In this document: piece by piece, positions 60,455-64,000 of the stretch
Layout of the letters: every line of letters begins with the position of its first letter
Position numbering within the stretch: the first letter of the stretch is position 1
DNA from: Streptomyces sp. YIM 121038
GTDB lineage: Bacteria > Actinomycetota > Actinomycetes > Streptomycetales > Streptomycetaceae
Assembly (NCBI RefSeq): GCF_006088715.1
Contig: NZ_CP030771.1
Span: 7,128,001 to 7,192,000, forward strand
Length of the DNA stretch: 64,000 nucleotides
Reading direction: 5' to 3'
Notes under the pieces: model-generated
The model's database searches: none
What the model was told of the DNA's origin: nothing
Seen by the model: only the letters and a program-made list of their open reading frames with translations
Made by a program: the position numbers and the translations under genes

Positions 60455-61837
60455 CTACTCGTGCCAGGGGCCCGTCACCGCGAACGTCGTCCCGGGCGTG
60501 TAGCAGTTCACGTACATCGTGCGGTGGTCGGGGGAGAAGGTGACGCCCGCGAACTCGCCCCAGGCGGGGTCTTGGGGAGTGCCGATGTTTTTGGCGTTGC
60601 GGGCCATCGCGTACACGCGGCCGCCGCGCGTGACGCCGTACACGTGCTGCGCCCCGTCGCCGTCCTCGCACACCATCAGGCCGCCGCTGGGGGTCAGACA
60701 GATGTTGTCGGGGGACTCGCCGGGCAGCTGGATGTCGGTGTCCGGGCCGAAGACGATCACGAGGGTGAGGCAGCGGCGCGCCGGGTCGTAACGCCAGACC
60801 TGGCCGTAGTGGTCGCCCGCCGAGCCCTCCGTTCTGCGCGCGTAGCTGGAGACGAAGTAGACGCAGCGGCCGCCCCAGTAGCAGCCCTCCAGCTTCTGGG
60901 CGTGCGTGATGCCCTTCGGGCCGAAGTCCTGGTCGCGGATGGGCGTGGAGACCGCGAGCGGGTCGGGTACGTCGACCCACTCGACCCCGCGGAAGGACGC
61001 GCCGGTCTCCTGGACCGCCGACAGGTCGGGCAGGCCGGGCACGCGCATCGCCTGGAGGCGGCCGCCCGCGCGCAGCGAGCCCCTGCCGCCCTCGGGCCGG
61101 TCCGGCAGGAAGCGGTAGAACAGGCCGAACGGCTTCTGGAAGGCGTCCTCGGTCTCGTACACCACACCGCGCCACGGGTCGACCGCGATCGCCTCGTGCT
61201 GGAAGCGGCCCATGGCCGTCAGCGGGACGGCCCCGGTGCGGCGCGGGTCGACGGGGTCGACCTCGAAGATGAAGCCGTGGTCCTTGGTGTAGCCGTTCGT
61301 CCCGGCCTTGTCCTCGGTCTCCTCGCAGGTCAGCCAGGTGCCCCAGGGGGTCGGGCCGCCCGCGCAGTTGACGGCGGTGCCCGCGATGGCGACGCGCTCG
61401 CCGAGCACGTCGTTGTCGCGGTCGAGGGCGAGCGCCGTACAGCCGCCCTTGGCGGCCGGGTCGTAGGTCAGGCCCTTGACGACCGGGACGCCGATCTTCG
61501 CGCCGACGCGGTTCTCGTGGTTGCGCACCAGGTGGACGCCGCCGCGCCGGCCGCGGAAGGCGGCCATGCCGTCGTGGTTGCTCGGCACCCTGCCCTCGCC
61601 GGAGCGCAGCGGGTCGCCCTCGCGGGACAGGACCTGGTAGCGGAAGCCCTCGGGCAGGTCGAGGAGTCCGGCCGGGTCGGGCACGAGCGGGCCGTAGCCC
61701 GCCCGGCCCTGGGCGGCCGCGGTGGCCGTGCCCGCGAACAGCTCGGAGAGGGCGCCGCTGAAGGCGATGGACGCCCCCAAGGCACCGGTGCGGGCGAGTA
61801 CTTGACGTCTGGTCGCGCTGGGTCGTGCTGCGGACAT
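60455..61837 (-). CDS. PhoX/DUF839 family secreted protein, Tat-exported
   Basis: 460 aa. A twin-arginine signal (SATRRQVLARTGALGAS) leads to a DUF839 beta-propeller: LVRNHENRVGAKIG, WGTWLTCEETED, HEAIAVDPWRGVVYETED, LPGESPDNICLTPSGG and AGVTFSPDHRTMYVN. PhoX proteins are Ca/Fe-dependent alkaline phosphatases; many DUF839 members are untested. ATG 61837 has AGGAGG 7 bases upstream. No PHO box was recognised upstream, so phosphate control is unproven. Confidence 0.88.
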   Translation of the reverse strand: MSAARPSATRRQVLARTGALGASIAFSGALSELFAGTATAAAQGRAGYGPLVPDPAGLLDLPEGFRYQVLSREGDPLRSGEGRVPSNHDGMAAFRGRRGGVHLVRNHENRVGAKIGVPVVKGLTYDPAAKGGCTALALDRDNDVLGERVAIAGTAVNCAGGPTPWGTWLTCEETEDKAGTNGYTKDHGFIFEVDPVDPRRTGAVPLTAMGRFQHEAIAVDPWRGVVYETEDAFQKPFGLFYRFLPDRPEGGRGSLRAGGRLQAMRVPGLPDLSAVQETGASFRGVEWVDVPDPLAVSTPIRDQDFGPKGITHAQKLEGCYWGGRCVYFVSSYARRTEGSAGDHYGQVWRYDPARRCLTLVIVFGPDTDIQLPGESPDNICLTPSGGLMVCEDGDGAQHVYGVTRGGRVYAMARNAKNIGTPQDPAWGEFAGVTFSPDHRTMYVNCYTPGTTFAVTGPWHE

Positions 61838-61892
61838 GGGGCAACCTCCTGCTGGCGGACAGGACATGACCCGATTGTGTGTACCACGCGTC

Positions 61893-62987
61893 TCAGGCGT
61901 TCACGAGCCCCTTGGCGTCGCGCGCCAGCGCCGTCAGCCGCGAAATCGCCCGGAAGTACTTCTTTCGGTAGCCGCCGTTGAGCATGTCCTCGCCGAACAG
62001 CCGGTCGAAGGGGACACCGGAGGCGAGCACCGGCACCTCCCGGTCGTAGAGCCGGTCGGCGAGCACCACGAGGCGCAGCGCCGTCGACTGGTCGGGCACC
62101 GGCGTGACGTCGGTGAGGCAGACCGCGGTGAGGCCGTCGGTGAGGGCGCCGTACCGGCTCGGGTGGACGCGCGCCAGATGGTCGAGCAGATGCGGGAAGT
62201 CGTCCAGGCTCGCGCCCCCGGTCGCGTACGCGGCCTTGGTGACCTCCTCGTCCGAGTACGGCGCCGGGGCCTCGGGCAGGCCGCGGTGGCGGTAGTCCTC
62301 GCCGTCGATGCGCAGCGCCTTGAAGTGCGCCGACAGGCCCTGGATCTCGCGCAGGAAGTCGGCGGCGGCGAACCGGCCCTCGCCGAGCTTGCCCGGCAGC
62401 GTGTTGGAGGTCGCGGCGAGCGCGACGCCCGCCTCGACGAGCTTGCCGAGCAGCGTGGACACCAGGACCGTGTCGCCCGGGTCGTCCAGCTCGAACTCGT
62501 CGATGCACAGCAGCCGGTGGCCGCTGAGGGTCTTGACCGTCTGCTGGAAGCCGAGCGCCCCGACCAGGTTCGTCAGCTCCACGAACGTGCCGAACGCCTT
62601 CAGCGACGGCTCGGCCGGGGCGGCGTGCCACAGGGAGGCGAGCAGATGGGTCTTGCCGACGCCGTAGCCACCGTCCAGATAGACCCCGCGCGGACCGGAG
62701 GGCGCGGCCTGCTTGGCCCGCCCGAACCAGCGCCGCTTGCCCGAGCCGCTCGCGTGGGCCCCGCCGAGCCCGGCCGCGAAGGCGCTCAGGACCCCGACGG
62801 CCTCGGTCTGGCTCGGCTGGTTCGGGTCCGGGATGTACGTGGCGAAGCGGACCGAGTCGAAGCGCGGCGGCGGCACCATCTCGGCGACGAGGCGGTCCGC
62901 GGGCACGTGCGGCTCGCGGGCGCACAGGGAGAGGGGGCCCGCTTCGGGTATGGGGCTCCGCCCGGAGGCGGCGGTGGAGGCTGACAC
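61893..62987 (-). CDS. zapE: Cell division protein ZapE / AFG1-like ATPase
   Basis: 364 aa. Walker A is GVYLDGGYGVGKTHLLASL, Walker B LLCIDEFELDDPGD, and the sensor region ALAATSNTLPGKLGEGRF, all typical of AFG1/ZapE. In E. coli ZapE acts at the constricting division ring; the actinobacterial role is less clear. GTG 62987 is a best guess with a weak ribosome-binding site. The first 45 residues are not conserved in the family. It diverges from the reductase gene at 63035, 47 bases away. Confidence 0.88.
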   Translation of the reverse strand: MSASTAASGRSPIPEAGPLSLCAREPHVPADRLVAEMVPPPRFDSVRFATYIPDPNQPSQTEAVGVLSAFAAGLGGAHASGSGKRRWFGRAKQAAPSGPRGVYLDGGYGVGKTHLLASLWHAAPAEPSLKAFGTFVELTNLVGALGFQQTVKTLSGHRLLCIDEFELDDPGDTVLVSTLLGKLVEAGVALAATSNTLPGKLGEGRFAAADFLREIQGLSAHFKALRIDGEDYRHRGLPEAPAPYSDEEVTKAAYATGGASLDDFPHLLDHLARVHPSRYGALTDGLTAVCLTDVTPVPDQSTALRLVVLADRLYDREVPVLASGVPFDRLFGEDMLNGGYRKKYFRAISRLTALARDAKGLVNA

Positions 62988-63034
62988 GTCTATCCACTCT
63001 AGGCCCGGCCCGGGACCGTGGAAGACTGCCGGGC

Positions 63035-63868
63035 ATGCGACGCCTGTTCCCTGTGACCGATCAGACATCCGAAAGCGCCGGAACGCCGGCTTCTGTGGTC
63101 GATCGCGAGTGGACCCTCGACGAGCTGGCCGAGGCCTACGCCTACCCGGACCGGGAGGGCCCCTGGCTGCGCGCCAACATGGTCTCCACCCTCGACGGCG
63201 CGGCCCAGCACGACGGCCGCTCCCAGCCCATCTCCGGCGCCACCGACATGCGGATCTTCGGCGCCCTGCGGGGCCTCGCGGACGCCGTCGTGGTCGGTGC
63301 GGAAACGGTACGCCAGGAGGGTTACCGGCCGGCCCGCGCGCGGGAGGCCTTCGCCGCGCGCCGCGCCGCCGCCGGGCAGCCGCCCGCGCCCGCCGTCGTC
63401 GTGCTCAGCGCGAGCCTGGAGCTCGACTTCACCCTGCCGCTGTTCACCGCGCCGCTGACGCCGACGCTCCTGGTGACCGGCGCCGCGGCGCCCGCGGACC
63501 GGGTGGAGGCCGCGCGCAAGGCCGGGGCGGAGGTCGTGCTCGCCGGTGAGGGGGCCGGGGCGGAGCCCGCGCGGGTGGTCGCGGAGCTGGCCGAACGCGG
63601 GTTCGAGCACCTGCTCACCGAGGGCGGGCCCCGGCTGCTCGGGCAGTTCGTGGCGGCGGGCGTGCTCGACGAGCTGTGTCTGACGGTGTCCCCGATGCTC
63701 ACCGCGGGCGGGGCGCAGCGGATCGCGGGCGGGCCCGGGGTGCCGGTGCCGGAGCGGTTCGTACTGGCGTCCGTACTGGAAGAGGCCGGGTTCCTCTTCA
63801 CCCGATACCGTCGGTCCTGGGAATCAGCGGAATCCCCCGTTCCGTTTGCCGTCGGCGGGGCACACTAA
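63035..63868 (+). CDS. RibD C-terminal-domain reductase (pyrimidine reductase / DHFR-like)
   Basis: 277 aa. The domain has RANMVSTLDGAAQHDGRSQP, ADAVVVGAETVRQEGYRP and LLTEGGPRLLGQFVAAGVLD, the pattern of RibD-C reductases that use NADPH. No deaminase half is present, so it is not a complete RibD; it may serve riboflavin or deazaflavin chemistry or another reduction. ATG 63035. The next gene starts 85 bases downstream, possibly in the same operon. Confidence 0.85.
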   Translation: MRRLFPVTDQTSESAGTPASVVDREWTLDELAEAYAYPDREGPWLRANMVSTLDGAAQHDGRSQPISGATDMRIFGALRGLADAVVVGAETVRQEGYRPARAREAFAARRAAAGQPPAPAVVVLSASLELDFTLPLFTAPLTPTLLVTGAAAPADRVEAARKAGAEVVLAGEGAGAEPARVVAELAERGFEHLLTEGGPRLLGQFVAAGVLDELCLTVSPMLTAGGAQRIAGGPGVPVPERFVLASVLEEAGFLFTRYRRSWESAESPVPFAVGGAH

Positions 63869-63953
63869 AGTGCGCAGCCCCCGTCCAGGCACGGGGCAGG
63901 ATGGTTTCCGCAGGGGCCTTGTCCACGGCCCACGGAGGAGAAGGGCGCCTGTC

Positions 63954-64000
63954 GTGTTCACAAGCGTATTGATGATCGAGAAGGCCCTGACGTCCGCCGA
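63954..64000 (+). CDS. Start of a gene cut by the window edge
   Basis: GTG 63954 preceded by GGAGGAG begins MFTSVLMIEKALTSA and continues past the window. Only 15 codons are visible. From memory a small conserved protein with a similar N-terminus follows the RibD-C reductase in Streptomyces, but this cannot be judged from so short a piece. Confidence 0.6.
   Translation, partial: MFTSVLMIEKALTSA

Overview
The window is chromosomal DNA from a high-G+C actinobacterium, almost certainly a Streptomyces. The evidence is very high G+C with strong third-position bias, frequent GTG and TTG starts, many 4-bp start/stop overlaps, Tat and lipoprotein signals, and typical Streptomyces families (MsiK-type sugar ABC operons without their own ATPase, ROK regulator, DUF3000, DUF4349, TIGR04222). 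From memory, the order ngcEFG - ROK regulator - xylFGH - dxs - permease, then fadB/fadA, RNase D, hemE and hemY/chdC, matches the S. coelicolor core around SCO6005-SCO6042. I could not check this.

Layout. (1) 1-1151: the end of a sensor kinase and its LuxR-type response regulator. (2) 1577-9857: sugar uptake, with ngcEFG (GlcNAc/chitobiose, with a DasR-like site upstream), a Rok7B7-like regulator and xylFGH. (3) 10094-13703: dxs and an amino-acid permease. (4) 13803-22048: a candidate poly-gamma-glutamate (PGA) locus with CapA/PgsA-like, a double-HAMP sensor, PgsB, PgsC, an NlpC/P60 peptidase and a divergent, possibly hydrolytic lipoprotein. (5) 22238-27165: a PIN/NYN-type protein, a beta-propeller-like protein and the convergent fadA-fadB operon. 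(6) 27166-28900: a 1.7-kb gene-free stretch packed with decayed G+C-rich repeats. (7) 28901-33130: RNase D, an orphan response regulator, DUF3000 and hemE.

(8) 33134-42085: a seven-gene minus-strand operon that looks like an exopolysaccharide factory. It encodes an Agd3-like (CE18) secreted deacetylase, a PelF-like glycosyltransferase, a polytopic membrane protein, a LegB-like dehydratase, a nucleotidyltransferase, an epimerase and a spherulin-4/Sph3-like (GH135) protein. The parts list resembles the fungal galactosaminogalactan cluster combined with bacterial Pel, and is one of the two most interesting systems here. (9) 42837-47718: a CoA-disulfide-reductase-like enzyme, a DUF4349 lipoprotein, and hemY plus chdC of coproporphyrin-dependent heme synthesis.

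(10) 47729-49339: a secreted tripeptidyl aminopeptidase. (11) 49442-54726: a five-gene minus-strand operon, DUF4142 - DUF692 - TIGR04222 with a Cys/Gly-rich tail - DUF4142 - TIGR04222. The DUF692 enzyme (MbnB/BufB superfamily) carries a C-terminal domain resembling the HvfC/BufC partner, and its neighbour ends in eight cysteines among glycines. This is a plausible new peptide-modification or metal-handling system. (12) 54938-64000: a PTH2-like hydrolase, a two-gene ABC transporter, a polysaccharide deacetylase, a HemK-like methyltransferase, PPK2, a PhoX-like protein, ZapE, a RibD-C reductase and the start of one more gene. No tRNA, rRNA, CRISPR array, insertion sequence, prophage or origin was seen.
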